A stretch of DNA of 64,000 nt from Pedobacter arcticus A12. Its GTDB lineage: Bacteria; Bacteroidota; Bacteroidia; Sphingobacteriales; Sphingobacteriaceae. The stretch lies in the NCBI RefSeq assembly GCF_000302595.1, contig NZ_JH947128.1, positions 310,001-374,000 on the forward strand. The letters run 5' to 3'. Below the pieces are notes generated by a model. It did no database searches and had not been told where the DNA came from. It worked only from the letters and a program-made list of their open reading frames with translations. Positions 15,838 to 24,998 of the stretch are shown here, in pieces (within the stretch, counting starts at the first letter, position 1; each line of letters begins with the position of its first letter). The translations under genes and the position numbers were made by a program.

Positions 15838-18669
15838 ATGAAGATTAAACATATCATTTACAGCTTTTCGATGGCACTTTTTATAGTGGCTTGTAGCCCA
15901 AAAGTGAACAGCCCAGTCGTTGAAATCGCAAGTGCTACCATCCCCACCGATAGTGGCGTTGTTATTGGCAAACTGCCAAACGGCTTAACGTACTACATCC
16001 GTAAAAATGTTGAACCAAAGAACCGAGCAGAACTATATTTGGTAAACAAGGTAGGTTCAATTGTAGAAAATGACGACCAGCAAGGTTTAGCGCACTTTAC
16101 CGAACATATGGCTTTTAACGGCACACGTGATTTCCCTAAAAATGAATTGATCAGCTACCTACAGAAAGCAGGTGTACGTTTTGGTGCAGACTTAAATGCT
16201 TACACCGGCTTTAACCAAACAGTTTATCAACTGCCTTTGCCAACAGATAGCATAGCAGTTTTTGAAAAGGGATTTGATATTTTAGCGAATTGGGCAGGTT
16301 ATGTTACTTTGGACGATAAAGAAATTGACCAAGAACGAGGCGTAATTGTAGAGGAAGACCGCCAAAGAGGTAAAAATGCCCAAGAGAGAATGAGCAAGCA
16401 GTTATTACCTGTTCTGCTGTCTAACTCACGATATGCGGAACGTTTGCCCATTGGTAAATTAGACATCCTAAACAGTTTTAAATACGAAACCATTAAACAG
16501 TTTTATAAAGATTGGTACCGCCCAAATTTGCAAGCAGTAATTGCTGTCGGCGATTTTGATGTGGCAAAAGTTGAACAGTTGATCAAAGACAATTTTTCGG
16601 ATTTAAGCAATCCGGATAACGAAAGAAAAAGAGAAAACTATGGAATTCTAGACAATGCCGAGCCTCTTGTTAAAATAGTTACCGACCCAGAATTCCCCTA
16701 TAACGTTGCGGCCGTTACCTACAAACACCCAGAAGTGGTGGAGAAAAACGAAGCGCAATTAAAAACAAAAATCTTAACCAGTTTAATCAACACCATGTTG
16801 AGCAATCGTTTAACAGAGATTGTACAAAAAGGAAATGCTCCCTTTGTTTTTGCACAAAGCAATTATGGTTCTTTCCAAGGTGGTTTGGTAAATTTAGATG
16901 CTTTTAACAGTGTAGCTGTGTCTAAAGACGCTTCAGGCTTAGAAGCCGCAATTAAAGCGGTGATTACCGAAAACGTACGGATGAAGAAATATGGTTTTAC
17001 TACAACTGAGCTTGACCGAGCAAAAATAAACCTACAAACGGGTGTAGACAAACAGTTTAAGGAGAAAGACAAAACCAAATCAGCAGTTTTTGTACAGCAA
17101 TATGTGGAGAGCTTTTTAAAAGGGCAAGCTATACCGAGCATGGATTATGTCCATGATTTTTATACCAAAAACATAAGCAGTATTTCTATAACGGAGATTA
17201 ATAAACTAGCGGCTACGTTTGTTACAGATGATAACATGATAGCCATTTTACAAGCGCCAGAAAAAGAAAAACAAAATTTACCAAATGAGGCTACTTTTTT
17301 AACTTGGATTAAAACCGCAGGTGATGACGTACAACCTTATATCGACAATACCGTTGATAAACCTTTAATGACAAATAAACCTATTGCAGGAACAATTGTA
17401 GCCGAGAAAAAGATTGAAGATATCGGCGTTACCGAACTTACTTTTTCTAACGGTGTTAAAGTAGTTTTAAAGCCTACGGATTTTAAAAACGACCAAATCT
17501 TATTTAGCGCTTCAAGCAAAGGTGGTACTTCTTTAGCTTCTGACGAAGATTTCCGTTCGGCACAGATGGCAGATGAATTGGTAGGACAATCTGGTATTGC
17601 TGATTTTGATGAAAGTCAGTTAGGGAAACTTTTGACCGGAAAAGTTGCCAGTGCCAACCCTTTTATTGGCACTTACAGCGAGGGTATCAACGGTTCTGCT
17701 AGTCCAAAAGATTTAGAAACCGCATTGCAATTGACCTACCTTTATTTTACCGCACCACGTAAGGACGCAAGTGTTTTAAAAACACAGTTAGAAAGCATGC
17801 AAACTATTTTAAGTAATCGTTTAACACAACCTACGGCAGTTTTTCAGGACACGGCAATTGCAGTTTTAAACAGTTACAAAAAGCGGGCACAACAAATCAC
17901 CATTCCAGAACTTAGTGAGATAAATTTAGATAGAGCTGTTGCATTTTATAAACAACGTTTTGCCAATGCTGGCGATTTCACCTTTACGTTTGTAGGTAAT
18001 TTTAATCTGGATGAGATTAAGCCGTTATTAGCAAGCTATCTGGGCAGTTTACCTTCAAACGGTGCTAAGGAGAGTTTCAAAGATTTAGGTTTAGAACCAT
18101 TACCTGGTGATATTACCAAAAAAGTGTATAAAGGCTTAGAGGATAAGGCAAATGTATCTTTAGTTTATCACGGAAACTACAATTACTCGGACAAAGAAAA
18201 CCTACAGTTAGATGCGCTAAAAGCAATTTTAGAAATCAAGATTTTAGAGCGCCTAAGAGAAAAAGAAAGCGGTGTTTACAGTCCTAGAGTCAACGTAAAT
18301 TATGATAATGAACCAAAAGCACAATACAGCCTTGGTATATCTTTCAGTTGCGCATCTGCAAACGTTGATAAGCTAATTGCTGCCACAATTGATGAGGTTA
18401 AAGAACTACAAAAAAATGGTGCTTCGGCAGATGATATCCAAAAATTTAAAGCAGAAGAGGTACGCCAGTTAGAACTTCAGACGCGTGAGAACGGCTTTTG
18501 GCTAGGTTACCTGCAAAATGCCTACGATAACAATAAAGATCCTAAAGCGGTTTTAGCTTATAACAAAAGTTTAGTGGAAGTAAGTAATGCAAGCACCAAA
18601 ACAGCCGCAAACAAATATTTAAAAAGCGATAATTTTATTAAGCTGATTTTATTGCCCGAAAAAAAGTAG
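15838..18669 (+). CDS. M16-family zinc metallopeptidase, PqqL-like, lipoprotein
   Basis: 943 residues with a lipoprotein signal (MKIKHIIYSFSMALFIVAC-S). The first half carries the inverted zinc motif HFTEH (His86, Glu89, His90) and a downstream Glu-rich helix (ERGVIVEEDRQRG) supplying the third ligand. The second half is a homologous M16 module without the motif, the usual catalytic/inactive pairing within one chain. Such enzymes degrade peptides in the periplasm or at the outer membrane. It may share the NadR-like gene's transcript. A long hairpin follows about 120 bases downstream. Confidence 0.92.
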   Translation: MKIKHIIYSFSMALFIVACSPKVNSPVVEIASATIPTDSGVVIGKLPNGLTYYIRKNVEPKNRAELYLVNKVGSIVENDDQQGLAHFTEHMAFNGTRDFPKNELISYLQKAGVRFGADLNAYTGFNQTVYQLPLPTDSIAVFEKGFDILANWAGYVTLDDKEIDQERGVIVEEDRQRGKNAQERMSKQLLPVLLSNSRYAERLPIGKLDILNSFKYETIKQFYKDWYRPNLQAVIAVGDFDVAKVEQLIKDNFSDLSNPDNERKRENYGILDNAEPLVKIVTDPEFPYNVAAVTYKHPEVVEKNEAQLKTKILTSLINTMLSNRLTEIVQKGNAPFVFAQSNYGSFQGGLVNLDAFNSVAVSKDASGLEAAIKAVITENVRMKKYGFTTTELDRAKINLQTGVDKQFKEKDKTKSAVFVQQYVESFLKGQAIPSMDYVHDFYTKNISSISITEINKLAATFVTDDNMIAILQAPEKEKQNLPNEATFLTWIKTAGDDVQPYIDNTVDKPLMTNKPIAGTIVAEKKIEDIGVTELTFSNGVKVVLKPTDFKNDQILFSASSKGGTSLASDEDFRSAQMADELVGQSGIADFDESQLGKLLTGKVASANPFIGTYSEGINGSASPKDLETALQLTYLYFTAPRKDASVLKTQLESMQTILSNRLTQPTAVFQDTAIAVLNSYKKRAQQITIPELSEINLDRAVAFYKQRFANAGDFTFTFVGNFNLDEIKPLLASYLGSLPSNGAKESFKDLGLEPLPGDITKKVYKGLEDKANVSLVYHGNYNYSDKENLQLDALKAILEIKILERLREKESGVYSPRVNVNYDNEPKAQYSLGISFSCASANVDKLIAATIDEVKELQKNGASADDIQKFKAEEVRQLELQTRENGFWLGYLQNAYDNNKDPKAVLAYNKSLVEVSNASTKTAANKYLKSDNFIKLILLPEKK

Positions 18670-18721
18670 GCTACACAATTGAATTGCTTCAGGATTTATC
18701 CCGAGGTTAGAAAAATAAGAA

Positions 18722-18774
18722 TTGGGCTATAGCCAAAGATTTATAATTTCATTTCCCCGGGGCTGAGGCCCGGG
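18722..18774. repeat. extragenic palindromic repeat region
   Basis: Two palindromes lie side by side: TTGGGCTATAGCCAA (18722-18736) and the GC-rich CCCGGGGC-tgag-GCCCGGG (18756-18774). Such GC-rich stems stand out in this AT-rich genome and look like dispersed extragenic repeats. Confidence 0.4.
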
Positions 18775-18792
18775 TAATTGATAAAACTAAAT

Positions 18793-18835
18793 GAAGCTTG
18801 GGGCAAGAAATAAAAAAAATCTTTCCCTAAGCTTC
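18793..18835. terminator. hairpin between convergent M16 peptidase and hpt genes
   Basis: GAAGCTTGGGG and CCCTAAGCTTC pair across a 21-base loop containing an A run. It sits directly after the hpt stop codon and about 120 bases after the peptidase stop, so it may serve both. Confidence 0.45.
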
Positions 18836-18840
18836 CTATT

Positions 18841-19383
18841 TTATCCTTCGCACAAACGGTAGATATCCTTTAAATTACGACCTAAACCATCGTAATCTAA
18901 ACCGTATCCTACTACAAATTCGTTCGAAATCTCAAAACCAACGTAATCAATTTCTCCCAAATCCACTGCTAAAGCATCTGGCTTTTGTAGTAAAGTAGCA
19001 ATTTTTACACTCGCTGGTTTCAGCGCTTTTACTTTCTTTAAAAGGTAAGCCAAAGTTGTGCCGCTATCCACAATATCTTCCACTATAATTACGTCGCGGT
19101 TTTGCAAGTCCATCGCTATTCCTAACTCTTCGGTTATTGTTCCAGAACTTTGTAAATCTCCATGGTACGATGCCAGTTTAACAAAAGTAGTTTCGCAGGG
19201 AATACTGATTTCTTTCAGCAAATCTGCCATAAACATAAAAGAACCATTTAGTACACCTAAAAACACGGGCACACTTTGCTCATACGCTATACTAATTTCT
19301 AAACCTATTAATCGGGTACGCTTTTCTATCATGCAGTACTCAATCAGGGTTTCAAAATTTTTATCTTTTATGGTGATATTCAT
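18841..19383 (-). CDS. hpt: hypoxanthine phosphoribosyltransferase
   Basis: 180 residues. It converts hypoxanthine (and guanine) plus PRPP to IMP/GMP in purine salvage. The PRPP-binding signature VIIVEDIVDSGTTLAYLL is intact, as are the flexible-loop region (VKLASYHGDLQSSGTI) and the C-terminal base-binding part (DYVGFEISNEFVVGYGLDYDG). It starts 6 bases after the M16 peptidase gene on the same strand, so the two are cotranscribed. Confidence 0.95.
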   Translation of the reverse strand: MNITIKDKNFETLIEYCMIEKRTRLIGLEISIAYEQSVPVFLGVLNGSFMFMADLLKEISIPCETTFVKLASYHGDLQSSGTITEELGIAMDLQNRDVIIVEDIVDSGTTLAYLLKKVKALKPASVKIATLLQKPDALAVDLGEIDYVGFEISNEFVVGYGLDYDGLGRNLKDIYRLCEG

Positions 19384-19389
19384 TTTCTG

Positions 19390-20628
19390 TTAATTGGATT
19401 CTTCTGGACTGTAGAGCAATAAGCTCAAATTATCTTTATCTAAAACTTCGTTTGCAACTGAAATCAAATCCTCGTCACTTACTCCATTTATTTTAGTGTA
19501 AATTTCTTTCAGAGAATCTATTTTACCGTAATCCAATAAGCTTTTGGCCATAGAAATTAAAACGCCCATGCGGTTTTCCTCGCCCAAAGCTATTTGACCA
19601 ATAAATCTTTTTTTAGCTTGTGATAGCTGAATTTTACCCAGTTTATTTTCACGTACTTTTTTAAGTTCTTTATAAATCAAGCTCAACGCTTTATTCACTT
19701 TTTCGGTATCAGTACCAAAATAAATAGAGAAAAGCCCCGTATCCGTTAAAGGTGTATAGCTAGACTCTATGGTGTAAGCAATGCCGTGTTTTTCGCGGAT
19801 TTCCAAGTTTAACCGGGAGCTCATCCCAGTACCTCCCAATAAATTATTGAGCAATAACAAACTTGGCTTTTGTTTTTCGTGGATACTGTAAGCCTTTGCC
19901 CCCAACATACAATGCGCTTGGTTAATGGGCTTAATTACCCTTTTAGTTTGGGTGAGAATAGGCTTAGGTGCGGTTCTAATTTTAACCGATTTATTCTCGG
20001 GAATAATCCCAAAATATTTATCTACCAGTTTTTCAACTTTAGCAAGCGTATAGGAGCCAGAAACTGCAAAAATAATTTCGTGGGTGTTGTAGTTTTTAGC
20101 AATAAAATTTACCAGATGCTTTTTCTGAAAGCTTTTAACAGATGCGGGTGTACCCAAAATATTTTCGCCAAGGGTATGTCCGCTAAAAATCATGGACTCA
20201 AAATCATCATTAATAGCTTCTTCTGGTTGATCTTCGTAGCTAGAAATCTCGTCTAAAATAACCTCCTTTTCTTTCTCCATTTCTACAGCGGGGAAAGTAG
20301 AGAAGAAAGCGATATCCTGCAACAGTTCCATAGCCCGCTCTAAATGTGGCTTTAGAAATGAAGCTTGCAAGCAGGTATATTCTTTGGTGGTGTAAGCATT
20401 TAAATCTCCACCAACAATCTCTAACCGATTTAAGATTTGGTTGGTGTTACGCTTTTCTGTTTCCTTAAACAGTAAATGCTCAATAAAATGTGCTAAGCCG
20501 GGCTCGCCAACTTCCTCATCACGTGAGCCAGCATTAATAATTAAACAGCAATGCGCAATTTGCGATTTTACTGGTTTCAATAGCACACGAATGCCGTTTT
20601 TAAGCGTAATAATTTGATGATCTCTCAT
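19390..20628 (-). CDS. M16-family processing peptidase-like protein
   Basis: 412 residues, cytoplasmic by sequence (no signal). The zinc motif is HFIEH within GEPGLAHFIEHLLFKET, followed by the Glu-rich helix KEKEVILDEISSYEDQPEE; length and single catalytic half match the mitochondrial-processing-peptidase-like class (compare YmxG/PepR). The frame is open 75 bases further upstream, but ATG 20628 is preferred: it places MRDHQIITLKNGIRVLL at the N-terminus, as in the family, and sits just behind a TATCTTTG box. First gene of a likely operon with hpt. Confidence 0.9.
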   Translation of the reverse strand: MRDHQIITLKNGIRVLLKPVKSQIAHCCLIINAGSRDEEVGEPGLAHFIEHLLFKETEKRNTNQILNRLEIVGGDLNAYTTKEYTCLQASFLKPHLERAMELLQDIAFFSTFPAVEMEKEKEVILDEISSYEDQPEEAINDDFESMIFSGHTLGENILGTPASVKSFQKKHLVNFIAKNYNTHEIIFAVSGSYTLAKVEKLVDKYFGIIPENKSVKIRTAPKPILTQTKRVIKPINQAHCMLGAKAYSIHEKQKPSLLLLNNLLGGTGMSSRLNLEIREKHGIAYTIESSYTPLTDTGLFSIYFGTDTEKVNKALSLIYKELKKVRENKLGKIQLSQAKKRFIGQIALGEENRMGVLISMAKSLLDYGKIDSLKEIYTKINGVSDEDLISVANEVLDKDNLSLLLYSPEESN

Positions 20629-20637
20629 GTATAAATG

Positions 20638-20645
20638 CAAAGATA
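20638..20645 (-). promoter_or_regulatory. -7 box (TATCTTTG) for the M16 peptidase-hpt operon
   Basis: The minus strand reads TATCTTTG 10 bases before the chosen ATG. No TTG is found at the usual 19-21-base distance. The position argues against the longer open frame upstream being translated. Confidence 0.4.
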
Positions 20646-20915
20646 AGCTTTTAACAGGCTTTAAAAATTTTTGCAATTTCTTGATATTTTTAAGACAATT
20701 CACAATCTGTGGTTGAACCGATTTGGAAACGAGTTCTGTTTTGCATTAACGATAGCAACGGATACCGGCCTGTGGCTAATGCCTTGTGCAGTATGAGTGA
20801 ATAGCGTGTTAAAATGCCCACATAAAAATAACACTAGAAGGCTATGGCGTAATTATTGTGCCCAAACAAATCATAATCAGTAACTTTAAATCTTTAACAC
20901 GTAAATTTAAAAATC

Positions 20916-21725
20916 ATGAATTTAAAATTTAGTTCCCCATTTTTATTTTCTGGCTTAATAGCTTTAGCGAGCTTAGGCGCATGTAACCAAAATGGCGCAA
21001 AATCTACCGACACGCAAGACAGTGTTGCCAAAACAGCAATGAGTATTGAACCTTTAAATGAAACAGAAGATTTCCCTACTGCAAAGCTGACGATAGCAGA
21101 CGTAAAAACAGAAAAGGTTGGTACGGATTCGGTGAAGTTAACGTACGCTTTTAACGTAGCAAATTACGAGCTATCTAAGCAGACAATGGACAACCATTCT
21201 GGCGAATGCGCAAACTCTGAAAAAGGACAGCATATTCATTTTATTATGGACAACAAACCATACCAAGCTTTATATAAGCCAGAAAACACGGTTACTTTAC
21301 CTGTAAATTCCGAACATTATCTACTTAGTTTTTTGTCCCGCTCGTACCATTTATCTGTAAAATCTGCAGATGCTTCTGTTCTGGTTCATTTTAAGATAGA
21401 TAAAGACGGGAAATATGTTGAAATGGAAAGTGTAAAAGAGCCAATGTTGTTTTATAGTCGCCCTAAAGGTGAATATGCAGGCAAAGACACCCAAAACGTA
21501 TTGTTAGATTTTTACGTAAAAAACGCGACGCTTGCACCAGATGCTTATAAAGTGAAGGTTAACGTTGGCGACACCACATTTACGGTTGATAAATGGCAAC
21601 CCTACTTTATTAAAAACGCACCAATGGGCGATTTAAATCTTAAAATTACTTTGTTGGATGCTAGCGGAAAAGAATTAACGGGAGACAATACTTCTGTAGA
21701 AAGAAGTGTTACGCTAAAACAATAA
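20916..21725 (+). CDS. hypothetical lipoprotein
   Basis: 269 residues with a lipoprotein signal (MNLKFSSPFLFSGLIALASLGAC-N). The mature protein appears to hold two beta-rich modules: one with a His-rich patch (GQHIHFIMDNKPYQALYKP) and later HYLLSFLSRSYHLSVKS, then a C-terminal sandwich (APDAYKVKVNVGDTTFTVDKW). I do not recognise a named family with certainty. It stands alone and ends in a terminator shared with a convergent lipoprotein gene. Confidence 0.82.
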   Translation: MNLKFSSPFLFSGLIALASLGACNQNGAKSTDTQDSVAKTAMSIEPLNETEDFPTAKLTIADVKTEKVGTDSVKLTYAFNVANYELSKQTMDNHSGECANSEKGQHIHFIMDNKPYQALYKPENTVTLPVNSEHYLLSFLSRSYHLSVKSADASVLVHFKIDKDGKYVEMESVKEPMLFYSRPKGEYAGKDTQNVLLDFYVKNATLAPDAYKVKVNVGDTTFTVDKWQPYFIKNAPMGDLNLKITLLDASGKELTGDNTSVERSVTLKQ

Positions 21726-21745
21726 ATATTAGATTACATTTTTTT

Positions 21746-21777
21746 AAGTCATCTTGGAGAACAAACCAAGGTGACTT
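21746..21777 (+). terminator. terminator between convergent lipoprotein genes
   Basis: AAGTCATCTTGG-agaacaaa-CCAAGGTGACTT, 12-bp arms with one G-U pair on the plus strand, followed by ATTTTATT. The right arm reaches into the stop codon of the opposite gene. Confidence 0.7.
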
Positions 21778-22264
21778 ATTTTATTGCCACCACCAAGCCT
21801 CTTGCTTCAAAAAAAACCACGTCTTTAAAAGAGGTTATTACAACACCCTCTAATGGCTTATTAGCATCTTCAACAGCAAGCTGATTTTGTTCCTCTACAG
21901 ATAACTTTCCTAATTTTGCCTCGCCATACAAAATAACTTCTTTCCCAATAACCGACTGGGGGAAATTAAATTTGTCATCAATAGCGCTCACCATAATCTC
22001 TCTACCTGTTCCGTTTTCAAGCCTAAGCCAATTACCTTTTTTAGAGACAGCATTTACTTTACCTTTTAAATTAGCTTTAACGGCATCTCCATGTGCAATA
22101 AGTGCAATTAAGCTCTCAGTGGTCTTGATATTTTTATCTAAAACCGAGTCTCCAATAACTATCCCTTTTATGGCTTGCGGTGCTCTTAAATTTACTTTCG
22201 CTGAATTTTGACAAGCACTGAATAACAACAAGTGTATGGCAAAATATATAACTGCATTTTTCAT
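21776..22264 (-). CDS. DUF4920-like lipoprotein
   Basis: 162 residues with signal MKNAVIYFAIHLLLFSAC-Q. The core (VKANLKGKVNAVSKKGNWLRLENGTGREIMVSAIDD, then GKEVILYGEAKLGKLSVEEQNQLAVEDA) resembles the OB-fold-like DUF4920 pattern of Bacteroidota periplasmic proteins. The Cys usually seen in the KKGCW stretch is Asn here (KKGNW). Function unknown. It converges with the preceding lipoprotein gene, whose terminator overlaps its stop codon. Confidence 0.75.
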   Translation of the reverse strand: MKNAVIYFAIHLLLFSACQNSAKVNLRAPQAIKGIVIGDSVLDKNIKTTESLIALIAHGDAVKANLKGKVNAVSKKGNWLRLENGTGREIMVSAIDDKFNFPQSVIGKEVILYGEAKLGKLSVEEQNQLAVEDANKPLEGVVITSFKDVVFFEARGLVVAIK

Positions 22265-22471
22265 TCTAAAAATTAATGCGACAAAAATGAGGTTTTTTAT
22301 TCAATACAACAGTTTATTAACCTATTTGTAGATTCACGCTTTTGTCATTTCTTTTTTAGATAACTATAACGCTAAAAAATAAATTATCACAAACACTTCA
22401 CACCGATTTAACAAAGTCCGATTTACTATCTGGTAATTAAATCTTAAATTGGCATCCGTAAAATTTATATC

Positions 22472-24142
22472 ATGAAGATTCTTAGAACTGTAATTCTCCT
22501 TGCGCTGTTTTCTCCCTTTTATTCTTCGGCACAAAAACCCAGAGTCCCTGTATTAGTTAACAAATTAAGCAATGCTCCTGCTCGCCCTAAGTTGGTTGTA
22601 GGTATTGTAGTTGATCAAATGCGTTGGGATTATTTATACCGATACGCAAATAGATATGGCAATGGCGGTTTTAAAAGATTACTAAACGAAGGTTTTACTT
22701 GCGAAAACACACACATTCCTTATATTCCAACATATACCGCACCTGGGCATACTAGCATTTATACGGGTTCTGTACCTGCCATCAACGGAATTGCCGCTAA
22801 CGATTTTTTAATACAGAAAACAGGAAAATCAATGTATTGTACAGAAGATAGCACTGTAAATTCTGTTGGAAGTGAGTCGAAAGCGGGGAAAATGTCGCCA
22901 GCAAATTTACTGACCACTACAATTACCGACGAATTACGACTGGCAACTAACTTTAGATCTAAAGTAATTGGAATTGCATTAAAAGACCGTGGCGGAATTT
23001 TGCCAGCTGGCCATACCGCAAACGCTGCTTATTGGTTTGACGATAGTAACGGGAGCTGGATTACAAGTACTTTTTATATGAAAGAGTTACCTACTTGGGT
23101 AAACAATTTCAATAATCAAAAATTACCAGAAAAATACATCAACCAAGATTGGAACACCTTATATCCTATTGAAACCTACACGCAAAGTACTGCGGACGAG
23201 AATCTTTACGAAGGAAAATTAAGTGGCGAAACTGCTCCGGTATTTCCTCATTATTTATCGAAGATGTTTAAAGGCAAAAATTACGGTGTCATTAGAAATA
23301 GCCCTCAGGGAAACCAATTAACTCTTGATTTTGCAAAGGAAGTGCTTAAAAACGAAGGACTAGGAAAAGGGACGGATACAGACTTTTTAACCGTAAGTTT
23401 CTCATCTACCGATTACGTTGGGCATAATTATGGTTTAAATGCCATTGAAACGGAAGACACTTATTTGCGATTAGACAAAAACCTAGAAGATCTTTTTAAT
23501 ACTTTAGACGCCCAGGTAGGTAAAGGCCAATACACCGTTTTTATTTCTGCAGATCATGGCGCAGCACATAACCCTAGATTTTTAAAAGATCGTAACATAC
23601 CAGCGGGTCTTTGGCCAACTTCATCCGTATTAAAAAGTTTAAATGCAGCGCTCGAAGCGGAGTTTAAACAAGCAAAAATTGTAACTAGTTTGAGTAACTA
23701 CCAAGTGAATTTTAATAATCCTTTAATAGAAAGCAAAAACCTTAATCTCGAAACGTTAATAGAGTTCGCTATTAAGTTTCTGAAAAAACAAGATGGTGTA
23801 ATGTATGTGATTGATATGGAAAAAGCATCGATATCAAGTGTTCCCGACGTTATTAAAAGCAAGATTATCAACGGATACAATACCCAAAGAAGTGGAGCAA
23901 TTCAAATTATTTTAACACCAGGTCTTTTCTCTGGCTATGCCAAAACTGGCACATCTCACGGCTCTTGGAATCCTTACGACACCCATATTCCCTTGGTTTT
24001 TATGGGCTGGGGGATCAAACACGGTTCGTCAAACCGATTAACCAGCATGACAGATATTGCCCCAACTTTAGCCGCTTTATTACACATTCAAGAACCTAAT
24101 GGCAACATCGGTTTGGTAATAGAAGAAGTATTAGCAAAGTAG
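22472..24142 (+). CDS. PafA-type alkaline phosphatase
   Basis: 556 residues, exported (signal MKILRTVILLALFSPFYSSAQ). It is an alkaline-phosphatase-superfamily monoesterase: metal-ligand start VVGIVVDQMRWDYL, Thr nucleophile in PTYTAPGHTS (Thr89 by comparison with the superfamily), the PafA hallmark Lys-x-Arg in ALKDRGG (Lys171, Arg173), and late metal ligands in FISADHGAAHN and GTSHGSWNPYDTHIPLVFMG. PafA hydrolyses phosphate monoesters in the periplasm to release phosphate. Single gene, followed by a strong 14-bp hairpin. Confidence 0.9.
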   Translation: MKILRTVILLALFSPFYSSAQKPRVPVLVNKLSNAPARPKLVVGIVVDQMRWDYLYRYANRYGNGGFKRLLNEGFTCENTHIPYIPTYTAPGHTSIYTGSVPAINGIAANDFLIQKTGKSMYCTEDSTVNSVGSESKAGKMSPANLLTTTITDELRLATNFRSKVIGIALKDRGGILPAGHTANAAYWFDDSNGSWITSTFYMKELPTWVNNFNNQKLPEKYINQDWNTLYPIETYTQSTADENLYEGKLSGETAPVFPHYLSKMFKGKNYGVIRNSPQGNQLTLDFAKEVLKNEGLGKGTDTDFLTVSFSSTDYVGHNYGLNAIETEDTYLRLDKNLEDLFNTLDAQVGKGQYTVFISADHGAAHNPRFLKDRNIPAGLWPTSSVLKSLNAALEAEFKQAKIVTSLSNYQVNFNNPLIESKNLNLETLIEFAIKFLKKQDGVMYVIDMEKASISSVPDVIKSKIINGYNTQRSGAIQIILTPGLFSGYAKTGTSHGSWNPYDTHIPLVFMGWGIKHGSSNRLTSMTDIAPTLAALLHIQEPNGNIGLVIEEVLAK

Positions 24143-24154
24143 ATTTTGGAGGTT

Positions 24155-24189
24155 TGTATAAAAATTGAAGAAAAATCAATTTTTATACA
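24155..24189 (+). terminator. hairpin after the PafA-type phosphatase gene
   Basis: TGTATAAAAATTGA-agaaaaa-TCAATTTTTATACA: perfect 14-bp arms 12 bases after the stop codon. There is no T run after the stem, but the right arm itself contains TTTTT. Confidence 0.6.
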
Positions 24190-24193
24190 CCGG

Positions 24194-24277
24194 GCTTTCC
24201 GCTGTACTCCGTTTGCCTTGAAAAAAAAGGCAATCCGGGGTGCCACTACAATCCCTAACCCTTTTAATGCGGAAAGC
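24194..24277. repeat. structured extragenic element between the phosphatase gene and thiE
   Basis: GCTTTCCGC (24194-24202) pairs with GCGGAAAGC (24269-24277), enclosing a smaller hairpin TTGCCTT/AAGGCAA (24213-24233) and a conserved-looking GC-rich segment. It is markedly richer in GC than its surroundings. It resembles a dispersed extragenic repeat more than a riboswitch. Confidence 0.5.
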
Positions 24278-24315
24278 TTAAAACCGAAACATCCTGACAT
24301 AATTGATTAAATTAA

Positions 24316-24948
24316 ATGAAAAAATACATATCAAAATTACATTATATCACACAAGATTTACCCAATCTAACACATACAGAACAAGTACAGATGGCTTGTG
24401 AAGGTGGTGCAAATTGGATTCAGTATCGCTGTTTTAGCAAACCTGATGACGAAATGTTAGAAGAATTACATCCAATAGCAACAATCTGCGATGATTGGGG
24501 CGCAACTTTAATAGTGACCGATCATGTTCATTTGGTACCACTAGCTGATATTCAAGGTGTGCATATAGAAGATATTGATGCAGATATTACTTTGGTACGC
24601 AACCAACTTGGCGATGCGAAAACTATAGGGGTTTCTGCTGTAAACTTAGATCAGATCAAAAAACACATTGCCAATGGTGCAGATTATATCGGCTGTGGAC
24701 CTTTTGCCCATACAGATACTAAACCGAATGACTTCCCGCTTTGGGGTTTTGATGGTTACAAAAGTACTGTGGAGGCTTTAAAACATGGAGGGTATACCTT
24801 ACCGATAATAGCTGTTGGTGGCATAAAAAACGAAGATGTTGTTGCCTTAATGGAAACTGGCGTGGACGGCATTGCTGTTTCTGCAGCAATTAACCTATCA
24901 GACAATATTGTAGAAGCTTATAGCGAAATGCATCGCTTGGTTTACTAA
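24316..24948 (+). CDS. thiE: thiamine phosphate synthase (ThiE family), stand-alone
   Basis: 210 residues, TIM-barrel enzyme joining HMP-PP and THZ-P to thiamine phosphate. Compared with B. subtilis ThiE, the pyrophosphate/thiazole-binding residues are kept: Gln-Arg in WIQYR, Asp in VTDH, Asp in HIEDID, Ser in GVSA, and Thr-Thr-Lys in HTDTKPND. Two positions differ: the Asn of the usual ND is Thr, and the Lys two residues after the Arg is displaced (RCFSK). It lies outside any thi operon and no TPP riboswitch is seen. It may be an active enzyme or a divergent paralogue. A strong terminator follows. Confidence 0.82.
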   Translation: MKKYISKLHYITQDLPNLTHTEQVQMACEGGANWIQYRCFSKPDDEMLEELHPIATICDDWGATLIVTDHVHLVPLADIQGVHIEDIDADITLVRNQLGDAKTIGVSAVNLDQIKKHIANGADYIGCGPFAHTDTKPNDFPLWGFDGYKSTVEALKHGGYTLPIIAVGGIKNEDVVALMETGVDGIAVSAAINLSDNIVEAYSEMHRLVY

Positions 24949-24953
24949 CCTCG

Positions 24954-24997
24954 CGGTAGCAAGGTTTAAAGTCAAACCTTGCTACCGTGATATTTTT
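24954..24997 (+). terminator. terminator after thiE
   Basis: CGGTAGCAAGGTTT-aaagtc-AAACCTTGCTACCG, perfect 14-bp arms, followed by TGATATTTTTTTT. A textbook intrinsic terminator on the plus strand. Confidence 0.9.
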
Positions 24998-24998
24998 T

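Noticed and set aside
24180-24315. TPP riboswitch ahead of thiE
   Set aside because: GGGGTGCC is present, but the CTGAGA and ACCTGAT elements of the THI box are not, and the visible folding is a simple nested hairpin.
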